Below, one piece after another: positions 32,678 through 42,945 of a stretch of DNA of 64,000 nt (within the stretch, counting starts at the first letter, position 1; every line of letters begins with the position of its first letter). This DNA comes from an uncultured Chitinophagaceae bacterium (lineage in GTDB: Bacteria > Bacteroidota > Bacteroidia > Chitinophagales > Chitinophagaceae), in assembly GCA_937958995.1 (NCBI GenBank), contig CALGAP010000006.1:1-64000 (forward strand), read 5' to 3'. The notes under the pieces were generated by a model, which saw only the letters and a program-made list of their open reading frames with translations, was not told the origin of the DNA and did not search any database. The position numbers were made by a program, and so were the translations under genes.

Positions 32678-33511
32678 TTACTGAGCTTCCAGGCGGAACA
32701 CGATCGGTTGTTTCTTATACGATTTCACCTGGCGTCCGTTCTGCACGGCGGGTGTCCATTTACCACTCTTCTTGATAACGCGCACGGCCTCATCCTGCAA
32801 TTCTTTCGGACCGCTGATAGCCTGCACCTCACTCACCACACCTTCTTTATCCACGATGAACTGAACAACCACTGTACCCTGGATCTCGTTGTCGATCGCA
32901 TCCTGCGGGTAACGGAGGTTCCTGTTCAGGTAGCGCTGCCATGCAGCGGGACCACCGGGATATTCTGATTCAATTTCCACTTTGGTAAATGTCTTGTCCC
33001 AATCCTCTTCCACCTTCTTCGGAGCTTCAACCACACCTTTACCGGCGTCTTCTACAGGCGGAGCCACGATACCTTCGTCTTTCACACCTTCCTGGCTAAC
33101 CACGTCGATCTTGGTGTCTTCCAGCTCGGTTACTTCCGGTGGTTTTTCTTCTTCCTTCACCTCTTCGTCTTTAACGATTTTGGGCGGAGTGAACTTGGTC
33201 ATCTCCACTTTCGGAGGATCTGGTGGTTTGGGGGGCGGAGGTGGCGGGGGCTCCTCACGTTTTTCCTCTTGCTTTACTTCTTCCAGCTGTACGTCCTGGG
33301 CAGCGAGCTTCTTGGTCTCCTTTTCACCTCCCAGGGCATTCGACAGGAAGTATCCGCCAAACAACAACACGCAGAAGGCAGCCATCGCCAGCAGCGCTGT
33401 TACCAACCGCCTGTTGTAGGTCTTACGCAGCTCATAGGCTCCGTAGTCCTTATTCCTACCCTCGAATATGATATCGAGGATGTCGGCGCTTAATATTTTA
33501 TTTACGTCCAT
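32678..33511 (-). CDS. tonB: TonB-family energy transducer
   Basis: The 277-residue protein shows the same plan as its neighbour: FEGRNKDYGAYELRKTYNRR at the N-terminus, a membrane segment near 38-58, a Pro/Lys/Glu-rich spacer (PPPPPPPKPPDPPK near 90-103) and a TonB C-terminal domain with EYPGGPAAWQRYL and YPQDAIDNEIQGTVVVQF. High similarity to the copy at 31642 indicates tandem duplication with divergent spacers. It follows the exbD genes closely and is the operon's main TonB. Confidence 0.92.
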   Translation of the reverse strand: MDVNKILSADILDIIFEGRNKDYGAYELRKTYNRRLVTALLAMAAFCVLLFGGYFLSNALGGEKETKKLAAQDVQLEEVKQEEKREEPPPPPPPKPPDPPKVEMTKFTPPKIVKDEEVKEEEKPPEVTELEDTKIDVVSQEGVKDEGIVAPPVEDAGKGVVEAPKKVEEDWDKTFTKVEIESEYPGGPAAWQRYLNRNLRYPQDAIDNEIQGTVVVQFIVDKEGVVSEVQAISGPKELQDEAVRVIKKSGKWTPAVQNGRQVKSYKKQPIVFRLEAQ

Positions 33512-33560
33512 AATTCGAGTTTGTTAAAATTAGATGCAATTCCTGGTGCATTCCACAAAA

Positions 33561-34124
33561 TTAATTGCTGGCGGGTGCTGTAAAACCAGAAGGCGGAACA
33601 CCCTCTGTAGCGGCGATAAACTGCAAGTCTTGTGGGGTAATATCCACAAGGGCATAGCGTTTTACGTCGCCGATAAACATCTCGTCCAGCATATCAACCG
33701 TGTTTTTATAAGTCGCATCCGGGCCGGGCTTTATGATCACCACAAAGTCTTCGGGCTTGGTATTCCTCTTCTTATCAAGGATTACCTGCCTGATATCCAT
33801 GAAGTTAGAAGTCTTGAAGTTAGAGCCATCGGGTAACAGCTCGCCCTCATAGTAATACACGTTATTATCCCGGTTCATCAGGATGGTCAGCGCACCGGAG
33901 TTTTTCACCTTACTCTGCTCTTCCTGCTTTTCGGTGTCCTTAGGCAGGTACAGTCGCAAAGCAGTGGGCTGACTCATGGTGGTGGTGAATATGAAGAACG
34001 TGATCAACAAAAACCCCAGGTCCACCATCGGCGTAAGGTCAACACGGGTAGAAAGCTTTTTCGCCTTCTTTACACCCGGGCCTTTTTTATGTCCACCCTG
34101 TTGCGAGGTATCCAGTTCAGCCAT
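33561..34124 (-). CDS. exbD: ExbD-type biopolymer transport protein
   Basis: The 187-residue protein has one membrane segment near residues 32-52, preceded by VDLTPMVDLGFLLITFF, with the conserved Asp in that segment that takes part in proton transfer. The remainder is a periplasmic ExbD domain. It is the second of two ExbD genes after exbB, a common arrangement in Bacteroidetes, and 33 bp separate it from the first. Confidence 0.92.
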   Translation of the reverse strand: MAELDTSQQGGHKKGPGVKKAKKLSTRVDLTPMVDLGFLLITFFIFTTTMSQPTALRLYLPKDTEKQEEQSKVKNSGALTILMNRDNNVYYYEGELLPDGSNFKTSNFMDIRQVILDKKRNTKPEDFVVIIKPGPDATYKNTVDMLDEMFIGDVKRYALVDITPQDLQFIAATEGVPPSGFTAPASN

Positions 34125-34157
34125 ATGAAAAAATTAAATTGTTTTTAAATAATTGAT

Positions 34158-34829
34158 TTACTGGTCAGTCACGCTAGCTCCCTCACGAGCGGCCCTGCGG
34201 CCCAGCTCAGAATCCGGTGGAATACCTTCGGGATCAGTAACCAGTGAAAACTTAAACTGCTCGTTTTTCTTCAGGGCATCTATCACTCCTTTGAAAGAAG
34301 GATATTTTGCCTCGTTATCACCCTTCAGCAGGATATTCATCTTTTTACCCTGGAAGGCGGTGAGCGCAGCTCTTATCCAAACCTGTAATTCGTTATTAAG
34401 TGAATCAGTCACCGGAATACCGGGCTGCTGTAAATTCTTAATTTCCGAAGGGTCGCGCTGCAAGTACGATTTCAGCTGGCTGAAAGGTACTCCCACGAAA
34501 GAGCCATTACGAGCAAAGGCGGCCTTCTCCGCGTCAGTAAGGTTCAGAGCCTTCATCTCATTCACCTCCTCGATGATCTGCAGCTTTTCGGGCCTGTTCA
34601 TATCATCTACGGAGAAATATACCTTACCATCCTTATCCATGGTGATCAACACAATGTCTTTGCCCTCCAAAGTCCTGGTTGACACCGACTTAGGGGTAGT
34701 CACCGACAAAGCCTCATCGGGTTTGAACTTAGTGGTAAGGATAAAAAAGGCCAGCAACAGGAAAGCCACATCGCACATGGCCGTCATGTCTATATTCGTG
34801 CTCTTCCGAGGTACTTTGACTTTTGGCAT
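34158..34829 (-). CDS. exbD: ExbD-type biopolymer transport protein
   Basis: The 223-residue protein has the ExbD signature NIDMTAMCDVAFLLLAFFIL near residues 12-31, including the conserved membrane Asp. A larger periplasmic domain follows. It lies between exbB and the second exbD. The two ExbD proteins probably form a heterodimer in the ExbB pore. Confidence 0.92.
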   Translation of the reverse strand: MPKVKVPRKSTNIDMTAMCDVAFLLLAFFILTTKFKPDEALSVTTPKSVSTRTLEGKDIVLITMDKDGKVYFSVDDMNRPEKLQIIEEVNEMKALNLTDAEKAAFARNGSFVGVPFSQLKSYLQRDPSEIKNLQQPGIPVTDSLNNELQVWIRAALTAFQGKKMNILLKGDNEAKYPSFKGVIDALKKNEQFKFSLVTDPEGIPPDSELGRRAAREGASVTDQ

Positions 34830-34921
34830 TTTTTCAAAATTTCAGTTAACAACTATTAGATTCCTGCTCGGCTGTTTTCCATAGCATTTTGCCGGCTTTT
34901 TTGACCAGCGCAGCTATAAGA

Positions 34922-35782
34922 TTATTTATACAGCGAAGCAAAGCTCTGGGTCAAAGTAAAGCCGCTCTCATCGATACCGTAAGTAATTGTGTCTATTTTT
35001 GTTGTAAATACGTTATACATAATGATCGCTAAGGCTGAAGTACCGATACCCAGGGCTGTGTTGTAAAGCGCTTCGGAAATACCTCTCGAGAGCTCAGCAG
35101 CAGCCTGACCACCACCTTCTTCACCAAGAGCCGCGAACGATGTAATCATACCCAATACTGTTCCAAACAGACCTAACAGCGTAGCCACTGAAGCGATGGT
35201 TGACAGGAACACCAGGTTTTTTTCCAACATGGGGAGCTCCAGGGCAGTTGCTTCTTCCACCTCTTTCTGGATAGCGAGTACTTTTTGTTCAGTATCCAGC
35301 TCGGTGTTGGAGATCATTTCTTTGTATTTGCGGAGACCGGCTTTCATTACGTTGCCCACGCTACCTTTCTGTCTGTCGCACTCAGAAATAGCCTGGTCAA
35401 CATTCTTATTAGCCAGATGATATTGCACTTTGCGGATGAACTCAGCAATATTTCCTTTACCGGTTGCTTTAGTGATTGTCAGTAACCTTTCAACCACGAA
35501 TACTATTACGATCAGGAAGTTTGCGATAAGAACAGGCACCACAATACCACCTTCATACATCCTCACCAATCCTCCTTTGGGGCCTTCATGTTTTGGCCAA
35601 AACCCGCCAGCCGGATCTGGTTTAGTGAAATTACTCGGATCGCCCAGAATAAAACGCCATATAATATAACCAGCAAGTACGCATAAGATCGGAGCCAACC
35701 AGCTAATTGCATTGCTCTTCTTTTTTGGTTGAACAGACGTACTACTCTTCGGCGCAGTCGCAGTTGGTTTTGTTTCAGCCAT
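34922..35782 (-). CDS. exbB: ExbB/TolQ/MotA-family proton channel
   Basis: The 286-residue protein has an N-terminal membrane segment (about 26-46) plus the usual three segments of ExbB (about 72-95, 190-215 and 238-260), with LATIASVATLLGLFGTVLGMI-type sequence near 195-215 (cited here only in part: LLGLFGTVLGM). It forms the proton channel of the TonB motor. It is the first gene of the exbB-exbD-exbD-tonB cluster. Confidence 0.92.
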   Translation of the reverse strand: MAETKPTATAPKSSTSVQPKKKSNAISWLAPILCVLAGYIIWRFILGDPSNFTKPDPAGGFWPKHEGPKGGLVRMYEGGIVVPVLIANFLIVIVFVVERLLTITKATGKGNIAEFIRKVQYHLANKNVDQAISECDRQKGSVGNVMKAGLRKYKEMISNTELDTEQKVLAIQKEVEEATALELPMLEKNLVFLSTIASVATLLGLFGTVLGMITSFAALGEEGGGQAAAELSRGISEALYNTALGIGTSALAIIMYNVFTTKIDTITYGIDESGFTLTQSFASLYK

Positions 35783-36091
35783 GATTGTTTGTTTTTAGAT
35801 GTTTTTAAATTTTACTATTGAAGTTTTTAAAAAATGGGCTCACAATTCTAATGAAAAACTTTTTCACCCGATCACAGTCATCAGGAAAAATTTTTAAATA
35901 AGGTTCACAAGATAAGGGATTTTGTATATAGGAGCCTTAAAAATAGGCGTTTTGGTTGAATAAAAATACAGGCAAAACCGGTCTTAATTTTAGCTCCAAA
36001 CCGCCCCGATTCCATAATGGTCCTTTTGACATTTTTTGACCCGTTGAGAAAAAGCCTTTCCTTATCTTCATCCATTAAACAAATTCAGAAC
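35783..36091. promoter_or_regulatory. Divergent intergenic region between exbB and the metalloprotease gene
   Basis: About 310 bp of AT-rich sequence holds the promoters of two divergent transcription units. For the plus strand TATCTTCA at 36064-36071, with TTG 16 bases upstream, is a weak match to TAnnTTTG. On the minus strand TATCTTGT near 35909 is a similarly weak candidate. No RNA gene or repeat was seen. Confidence 0.35.
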
Positions 36092-38638
36092 ATGCAAATT
36101 CCCCAACGATTAAGGATCGGCATTTTTGCTGCAATCAGCGCCTGTCTTATGTTGCAGGCGAGCGCGCAAAACAGACCCAATGCGCCAACAAATCCAACGC
36201 CCCAGGACAGTACCCGCAGACCACCGTCACCCACCCCGCCACGCACGGGGCCCAGACCTTATAAGGACGTCATCACCGATAAGGCCTGGAGTCAGAAAGG
36301 TCTTTTCGCTGTACATAAAGTAGACGACAGATGGTTCTTCGAAATCAATGATACCCTGCTCGGCAGAGATATCCTGGTAGTAAACCGCATATCAAAAGCT
36401 CCCATAGGTATTCGCTCTGGCTTTATCGGGTATGCCGGCGACGAGATTAACGAAAACGTAATCCGCTTTCAGAAAGGCCCTAACAATAAGATCTTCCTAC
36501 AGACCATTTCGTTTTCGGTGTATTCGAAAGACAGCACCCAACCAATGTATAAGTCGGTGCAGAATTCAAACATTCAACCTATATCCGCCGCATTCGATAT
36601 AAAGGCTTATTCGAAAGACAGCAGCGGTTATGTGATCGACATGACCGACTACATCAACAGCGATAACGATGTGCTGTATTTCGCTTCGTATTTTAAAACT
36701 GCCCTCCGCATCGGCGCACAGCAGGCTGATAAGTCTTATATAGTAACTATCCGCTCTTATCCTATCAACACTGAAATCAAAACGGTAAAAACCTACAGTA
36801 AGATGCCGGCCCCGGCACGTACGCCCGGTGCACCTGCTGCTGGTCCGGCAGGCAATGCCACCTTTGAACTGAACAGTTCGCTGGTATTGCTGCCAAAAAC
36901 ACCTATGCGTCCCCGTTATTACGACGATCGTGTAGCCTACTTCACCACAGGCTATACCGATTTCGATGCCGACCCGCATGGTGTGAAGAACGTAAGCATG
37001 ATCACTCGCTGGAGACTGGAGCCAAAACCGGAAGATGTTGAAAAAATGAAACGCGGCGAACTGGTAGAGCCCATCAAGCCAATCGTTTTCTATATCGATC
37101 CCGCCACTCCTGAGAAATGGGTACCCTACCTGATCCAGGGCGTGAACGACTGGCAGAAAGCTTTTGAAAAAGCCGGTTTTAAAAATGCCATCTATGCCCG
37201 CAGGGCGCCCACCAAAGAGGAAGACAGCACCTGGAGCCTGGAAGACGCCCGCTACTCAGCTATCGTTTATAAGCCATCAGATATTGCCAATGCCAGCGGC
37301 CCCCACGTGCACGACCCGCGCAGCGGTGAAATCCTGGAATCGCATATCAACTGGTATCACAATGTAATGCGCCTGCTGCGCAACTGGTACCTGATACAGG
37401 CCTCGCCCAGCGATCCCAAGGCACGCAAGGCAAAATTTGATGATGAGCTGATGGGACAACTGGTTCGCTTTGTGTCTTCGCACGAAGTGGGTCATACCCT
37501 CGGCCTGCCGCACAACATGGGTTCTTCATGGGCTACACCCGTAGAAAAACTGCGCGACAAAGCCTGGGTGGAAGCCAACGGTCATACCTCATCCATCATG
37601 GACTATGCACGTTTCAACTACGTGGCGCAGCCCGGCGATAATATCGGACCCGCAGGCATTTTCCCGCGCATCGGCGATTATGACCTCTGGTCTATTGAAT
37701 GGGGATACAAACCTATTTTCGATAAAACAGAAGAAGAGGAAAAAGAAATTCTGAACGAGTGGGTAAAAAGCAAATACAATAACCCCCGCTTCCGCTTCCT
37801 GCACCAGAATGGTGAAGATCCACGCGCGCAAACAGAAAGCCTGGGCGATAATAATATGAAAGCCGGTGAGTACGGCATCAAAAACCTGAAATGGATTTTG
37901 CCCCAGCTGCCCGACTGGCTCAATGAAAAAGGCGAGAATTATGAAACGCTTCGCGAAGTATATGATAACCTGTTGAGCCAGTTCAGCCGCTATATGGGTC
38001 ATGTAGTGACCAATATCGGTGGCATTTATACCGATTACCGCACCACCGACCAGGAAGGAAATGTTTATACCGTGGTGCCCAAGGCAACGCAGAAAGAAGC
38101 GATGGCTTTCCTGCAGAAACACCTGTTCACCACTCCTACCTGGCTGCTCGACAGAAAGATCCTGGATAAAATTGCTTCGCCCAACCAGGACCGCATCAGC
38201 AGCCTGCAGGATACCTGGTTAACCAGCCTGCTCTCCAATGCGCGCATGCAGCGTTTGATATCGAGCGCCAACCGCGACCCGAACGCCTACCGCCTCGACG
38301 AGTTTATGGACGACCTGAGAACGGGCATCTGGAGCGAACTGGCAGCACGCAAACCGATAGATGTGTATCGCCGCAATTTGCAGAAAGCATTTGTTGAGCG
38401 CCTGGGCAGTATCGTGAGGCCGCCTTCTCCCGCCAGCAGCAGCGGCGGTGGCATCGTCATCACCATCGGTCCTTTGGTCGACACCAAAAAGAACGATATC
38501 ATGTCTGTAGCAAAGGGCACCCTGCGCACGCTGAAAAGCCAGATAACCGCAGCATTGCCCGCTTATACCGACAGAATGAGCCGTTATCATTTACAGGATA
38601 TGCTCGACAGGATCAACAATATCTTAGATCCGAAATAG
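36092..38638 (+). CDS. Secreted zinc-dependent metalloprotease (DUF5117/DUF5118)
   Basis: The 848-residue protein starts at Met 36092 with a signal peptide (MQIPQRLRIGIFAAISACLM...SAQ) followed by a Pro/Thr-rich linker. DUF5118 and DUF5117 come next, then a metzincin-like zinc site SSHEVGHTLGLPHNM near residue 463 and a later Met-turn-like SIMDYARFNYVAQPG near 505. A longer frame upstream to 36017 is open but would hide the signal peptide. Enzymes of this family are exported, probably to the periplasm or surface; substrate is unknown. It is a single gene with a strong terminator. Confidence 0.88.
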   Translation: MQIPQRLRIGIFAAISACLMLQASAQNRPNAPTNPTPQDSTRRPPSPTPPRTGPRPYKDVITDKAWSQKGLFAVHKVDDRWFFEINDTLLGRDILVVNRISKAPIGIRSGFIGYAGDEINENVIRFQKGPNNKIFLQTISFSVYSKDSTQPMYKSVQNSNIQPISAAFDIKAYSKDSSGYVIDMTDYINSDNDVLYFASYFKTALRIGAQQADKSYIVTIRSYPINTEIKTVKTYSKMPAPARTPGAPAAGPAGNATFELNSSLVLLPKTPMRPRYYDDRVAYFTTGYTDFDADPHGVKNVSMITRWRLEPKPEDVEKMKRGELVEPIKPIVFYIDPATPEKWVPYLIQGVNDWQKAFEKAGFKNAIYARRAPTKEEDSTWSLEDARYSAIVYKPSDIANASGPHVHDPRSGEILESHINWYHNVMRLLRNWYLIQASPSDPKARKAKFDDELMGQLVRFVSSHEVGHTLGLPHNMGSSWATPVEKLRDKAWVEANGHTSSIMDYARFNYVAQPGDNIGPAGIFPRIGDYDLWSIEWGYKPIFDKTEEEEKEILNEWVKSKYNNPRFRFLHQNGEDPRAQTESLGDNNMKAGEYGIKNLKWILPQLPDWLNEKGENYETLREVYDNLLSQFSRYMGHVVTNIGGIYTDYRTTDQEGNVYTVVPKATQKEAMAFLQKHLFTTPTWLLDRKILDKIASPNQDRISSLQDTWLTSLLSNARMQRLISSANRDPNAYRLDEFMDDLRTGIWSELAARKPIDVYRRNLQKAFVERLGSIVRPPSPASSSGGGIVITIGPLVDTKKNDIMSVAKGTLRTLKSQITAALPAYTDRMSRYHLQDMLDRINNILDPK

Positions 38639-38661
38639 TTCATACTCTTTTTAATAAAAGC

Positions 38662-38690
38662 AAAAGGCTGTCCGCTTCGGACAGCCTTTT
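38662..38690. terminator. Bidirectional rho-independent terminator
   Basis: AAAAGGCTGTCCG and CGGACAGCCTTTT pair over 13 bp around a CTT loop and are followed by TTT on the plus strand and preceded by A-rich sequence. It separates the converging metalloprotease and permease genes. Confidence 0.9.
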
Positions 38691-38714
38691 TTATTCTTGT
38701 TTTGGGTGGCAATC

Positions 38715-39992
38715 TTACTCATACCGCAGCGCCTCGATGGGATTCAGTCTCGCCGCTTTCATCGCGGGATACAAACCCGCCAGCAGGCCCACCATAGTGC
38801 AGATAACAATTCCGAATATTACCCAGTTCCATGGTATCACAAAGCTGGTGCTGAGCAGTAAACCCACTACGTTTCCAAACAGTACGCCGAGCGCTATTCC
38901 AAAGCCCGCGCCCAGCAGACTGATGATGATGGATTCGTATAAGAACTGGTAACGTACGCTTTTGCTTTTCCCGCCGATAGCTTTTACCAAACCAATTTCC
39001 TTGGTGCGTTCGGTTACGGCCACCAGCATAATGTTCATCAAGCCTATGGCAGCGCCCGCCAGGGTGATGATACCAATCACTATCGCGGAAATGCGGATCA
39101 TACTGAGATTTCGCATCAGCATTTCCACGAAACTATCGCTCTTATCAATCGAGAAATTATCTTCTTCAATAGTAGTCAGTTTACGTATAGGCCGGAATAC
39201 ACCCGTAGCCTGCCCGATAGCGCCATCCATCAGCCTGATATCGGGCACTTTCACCTGTATGGAAAACGACGCATTGGGATTGCTGTTGAAATAGCGCCGC
39301 ACATTGTTGTAAGAAGTGATCACAATATTATCCCAACTCATTCCAAAAGTAGATCCCTTGGATTGTAGCGTACCAATAACTCGGAATGGTATATTATCGA
39401 TCTTGATGATCTTATCGATGGGACGCTCGAGATTTTCTCCGAAAAATTTAACTGCCACATCTTTTCCTATCAGGCATACGTTGCGGCTCGTTTCCACATC
39501 CAGCGCCGTCAGGTTGCGGCCATAAGCTATCTTAAATCCGTTTTGATCAAGATAGTTTTCATCACCACCATATACGCGCACGGTGGGATTGGTCTTTTTG
39601 CTTTCGCGCGATACGATAGCATTCGACTTACCAAAAATGAACAGCGAAACGGTGGCGGGGAAATCGTAGTTCTCTTTGAACTTTTCTGCCTGCAGCTTGG
39701 TGATGGGCTTGCCCATGTTCGACTTCTTCTCTTTCTTCTGCCCCTGTGTTTCTTTTTTCACCTCGTTGCCACGTCCGCCAAACCAGCGCGGCTCGCGAAA
39801 ACGGATGGTGAAGCCGGTGGCGCCCATTGAAGAGAAACTCTCCACAAACTTTTGCTGGATGGCAACAATAGCGGTATTAATGCCAATAAGCGCCATGATG
39901 CCCAATGCAATAATAGCCACTGTAATAACGGTGCGCAGCCTGTTGGAACGAACGGTGCGGTAAGCCAGCGAAAGCGAGTCGCGAAGAGTCAT
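38715..39992 (-). CDS. MacB/LolCE-type ABC transporter permease
   Basis: The 425-residue protein has the FtsX/MacB layout: one membrane segment near residues 20-45, a MacB periplasmic core domain (about 50-265), and three C-terminal membrane segments (about 295-325, 350-380, 385-410). RTKEIGLVKAIGGK near 333 and the end AARLNPIEALRYE are typical. The ATPase partner is not adjacent. It may export lipoproteins, peptides or antimicrobial compounds. Confidence 0.88.
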   Translation of the reverse strand: MTLRDSLSLAYRTVRSNRLRTVITVAIIALGIMALIGINTAIVAIQQKFVESFSSMGATGFTIRFREPRWFGGRGNEVKKETQGQKKEKKSNMGKPITKLQAEKFKENYDFPATVSLFIFGKSNAIVSRESKKTNPTVRVYGGDENYLDQNGFKIAYGRNLTALDVETSRNVCLIGKDVAVKFFGENLERPIDKIIKIDNIPFRVIGTLQSKGSTFGMSWDNIVITSYNNVRRYFNSNPNASFSIQVKVPDIRLMDGAIGQATGVFRPIRKLTTIEEDNFSIDKSDSFVEMLMRNLSMIRISAIVIGIITLAGAAIGLMNIMLVAVTERTKEIGLVKAIGGKSKSVRYQFLYESIIISLLGAGFGIALGVLFGNVVGLLLSTSFVIPWNWVIFGIVICTMVGLLAGLYPAMKAARLNPIEALRYE

Positions 39993-40021
39993 ACTCTAAG
40001 TTAGGGAAAATAGCTGCCAAC

Positions 40022-41401
40022 TTAGAAAAAGTAGTACAATTTGTCGATCAGCCATTCGGGGAAAATGCCGAGCAATACCACTACGGCGGCTATACCAATC
40101 AGCACCCCTTTAAAAGCGGGAGTGGCATCCATTTCCTGGGCGTCGCCGTCTTTGAAATACATGGCCTGTATTACGCGGAAATAATAATATACGCTGATGG
40201 CGGCGCAAAGCACACCCAGTATCACCAGCCACAACACATGACCTGCCCTTACCGCGGCGGCCAGCATATAAAACTTGGCCCAGAAACCTGCAGTGGCCGG
40301 AATGCCCGCCAGCGATAAAAGGAAGATGGTATTGGTAGCAGCCAGCACCGGCTGATGTTTGGCCAGCCCGTTAAAGCCTTCGAAGGTATAATCCTTCATT
40401 TTAATAAGAATAGCAAAGATGCCGATGGTAGCCAGGCTATAGGCGGCGGCGTAGAAGATCAAACCTTCAAACGCAGTCTCGTTCAGCGCCACAATGGCAA
40501 ACATCATAAAGCCTGCCTGTGCTATACTGGAGTAAGCCAGCATACGCTTTACGCTTTGCTGGAATACGGCGGTGATATTTCCGATAAACAGCGTGGCTGC
40601 TGTGATGATGGCAACCATCAGTTGCCACTCGCTCTGCATACTGCCAAGACTGTTTTTGAAAAGGCGGATAAATGCTATAAACCCGGCAGCCTTCACCACG
40701 GTGGCCATGAAGGATGTGAATACTGTGGGCGCACCATCATATACATCAGGCGTCCAGAAATGGAAGGGTGCGGCCGATACTTTAAAGGCCATGGAAAAAA
40801 GCAACAGCAGCAGGCCGGCAGCCAGCATGGGAGTAAGCTCACCATTGCCCATGCCGATCACATCCATATTGAAGCTTCCTTTTACGCCATAGATCAGCGT
40901 AATACCCATGAGCATAAGACCGGTTGAGAAACAGCCCATGAGGAAGTACTTCAGCGAAGCCTCGTTGCTCTTAAGATTACGCTTATCGGCGCCGGTAAGT
41001 ATGTACAGCGGAATGGAGATGATCTCGATTCCGAGGAAAAGCATCAGTAAGGTATTGAACGAAGAAGCGATAGCCACGCCGCAGAGCACGAAAAATATGA
41101 GCGCACAATAATCGGCCACATGCATGCCCACTTTTTCGATATCGCGGCCGGAAAGCAGGAAAAAAACCAGTGTAGAAGCAAATGCAATAGCATTGAACAG
41201 CAGGCCGAAATTGTCGAACACCATCATGCCCTTTACATCAACCTTGAAAAAATTGATGCCGTTCATTTCAAGAATATTAGTGATCAGCAGCACGGCCAGG
41301 CCGGTGACGGCAATACCGCGCACCACCTTATTGTTCCTGCTGAACACGCTCGTAAACATCATTACCACACCCCAGATTGCCGATAAAACAATTGCATTCA
41401 T
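40022..41401 (-). CDS. nuoN: NADH-quinone oxidoreductase subunit N
   Basis: The 459-residue polytopic protein is the NuoN antiporter-like subunit of complex I, with about 14 membrane segments and the Proton_antipo_M region including GVKGSFNMD, AAPFHFWTPDVYDGAP near 215 and a conserved Lys-containing segment KRMLAYSSIAQAG near 280. It is the last gene of the nuo operon and pumps protons. Confidence 0.95.
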   Translation of the reverse strand: MNAIVLSAIWGVVMMFTSVFSRNNKVVRGIAVTGLAVLLITNILEMNGINFFKVDVKGMMVFDNFGLLFNAIAFASTLVFFLLSGRDIEKVGMHVADYCALIFFVLCGVAIASSFNTLLMLFLGIEIISIPLYILTGADKRNLKSNEASLKYFLMGCFSTGLMLMGITLIYGVKGSFNMDVIGMGNGELTPMLAAGLLLLLFSMAFKVSAAPFHFWTPDVYDGAPTVFTSFMATVVKAAGFIAFIRLFKNSLGSMQSEWQLMVAIITAATLFIGNITAVFQQSVKRMLAYSSIAQAGFMMFAIVALNETAFEGLIFYAAAYSLATIGIFAILIKMKDYTFEGFNGLAKHQPVLAATNTIFLLSLAGIPATAGFWAKFYMLAAAVRAGHVLWLVILGVLCAAISVYYYFRVIQAMYFKDGDAQEMDATPAFKGVLIGIAAVVVLLGIFPEWLIDKLYYFF

Positions 41402-41421
41402 ATGAATCGGTATGCTTTCGC

Positions 41422-42888
41422 TTAAGGATTTTTGATCATCATTTTAGAAATCAGTGTGTCCACCGCGCCTTGTGTAATCTCCAGCAATGGTTTGGGATAT
41501 ACACCAATCGCAATTATCATCACCACCAGCGCCGACAGTACCAGTTTTTCATTCAGCCTGATATCGCGCGCGCCGGCTGTGAGTGAATTTGTATTTCCGA
41601 AAAATACTTTCTGGATCATGTTGAAGGTGTACACAGCAGAAAGAATAATGCTGATGGCACCCACCACTGCAAAAATGTAATGATACTTCGAAGCAAGTGA
41701 AGTAAACACGCCTGCAAACATCAGGAACTCGCCGATAAACGCATTGGTAAGCGGCAGCGCTACATTGGCCAGCGCCAGCACCACCAGCAATATGCCCAGC
41801 ACGGGCGCTTTTTGTGCCAACCCTCCCAGTTCCGACATTTTGCGGGTTCCCATTTGTCGCTCGATCAGTTCTACCACAATCCACAGTCCGAGTATATTGA
41901 TGCCGTGGTTAAACATCTGAATCATCACGCCCTGCATACCCATATTGGAAGGCACAAAGATGGCCAGTCCCATCAGTCCCATATGCGCGATAGAAGAATA
42001 AGCAAACAAACGCTTCAGGTCATCCTGCTGCATGGCCACGAATGAAGCATACAACATGCCCACTACGCAAAGTGTTGCCGGGTTGTCGCCAAACTGGAAA
42101 GAAGCGGTGGGCAATACCGGTACCAGCCAGCGCAGTATGCCAAACACACCCATTTTCACCATCACGGCGCTAAGCACCATGGTAACCGCTGTGGGCGATT
42201 GCTCGTAGGTATCGGGCTGCCAGGTATGGAAAGGGAAGATGGGCATTTTGATGGCAAAAGCCAGGAACAGCAATACGAATAACCAGGCTTGTGTGCCGGG
42301 CGACATTTGTGCTACTGCGTAGAAAGAATCTATGGAGAATGACTTGTCAGGCGTCTGGAAATACAGGAAAATGATAGCCACCAGCATCAGCAGCGAGCCG
42401 ACAAAGGTGTATATGAAAAATTTGAAAGTAACCGGTATTCTTCTTTCACCGCCCCATTGCGAGCAGAGGAAGTAAACGGGAATAAGCGCCAGTTCCCAGA
42501 AGAAATAAAACAGCAGCGCATCCATGGCTACAAACACGCCCATAAGGCCCGCCTGCGAAAGCAGCATGAGGGCAAAGAAATTATTGGGCTTTCTGTAGCT
42601 GTTATTCCATGTAGCGATAAAAATTACGGGAAATGAAATGCCGGTGAGCAGGCAGAGCACTTTGCCCATACCATCCAGGCCTACATTGAAGCTGCTGCCC
42701 AGTTCGGGAAGCCAGGGCAGATTGTAATGCAGCCAGCTATCATTCTTTGTGGTGAGGGCCATTACTGAAATCACCAGCGACACAATGGATGATAACAATG
42801 CCCACGATTTAACGGACTTTTCCTGCTTTACCAGGAAAGCGATCAATCCACTCAGCAAGGGAATAACTATCAGTAAAACGGGCATCAT
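41422..42888 (-). CDS. nuoM: NADH-quinone oxidoreductase subunit M
   Basis: The 488-residue membrane protein is NuoM, with PVYFLCSQWGGERR near 135 and the antiporter motif PFHTWQPDTYEQSPTAVTM near 220, plus LKRLFAYSSIAHMGLM near 297. It forms one of the three proton channels of complex I. It is 57 bp after nuoL and 20 bp before nuoN. Confidence 0.95.
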   Translation of the reverse strand: MMPVLLIVIPLLSGLIAFLVKQEKSVKSWALLSSIVSLVISVMALTTKNDSWLHYNLPWLPELGSSFNVGLDGMGKVLCLLTGISFPVIFIATWNNSYRKPNNFFALMLLSQAGLMGVFVAMDALLFYFFWELALIPVYFLCSQWGGERRIPVTFKFFIYTFVGSLLMLVAIIFLYFQTPDKSFSIDSFYAVAQMSPGTQAWLFVLLFLAFAIKMPIFPFHTWQPDTYEQSPTAVTMVLSAVMVKMGVFGILRWLVPVLPTASFQFGDNPATLCVVGMLYASFVAMQQDDLKRLFAYSSIAHMGLMGLAIFVPSNMGMQGVMIQMFNHGINILGLWIVVELIERQMGTRKMSELGGLAQKAPVLGILLVVLALANVALPLTNAFIGEFLMFAGVFTSLASKYHYIFAVVGAISIILSAVYTFNMIQKVFFGNTNSLTAGARDIRLNEKLVLSALVVMIIAIGVYPKPLLEITQGAVDTLISKMMIKNP

Positions 42889-42945
42889 ATATTTTTCGAA
42901 ATAAAAGTTCTTAATCCGGAAATCACACTATCGGTTGCGTCGTAA

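Noticed and set aside
31958..33419. Gly/Ser-rich plus-strand frames with poly-glycine
   Set aside because: They are the complement of the proline-rich spacers of the two TonB genes.
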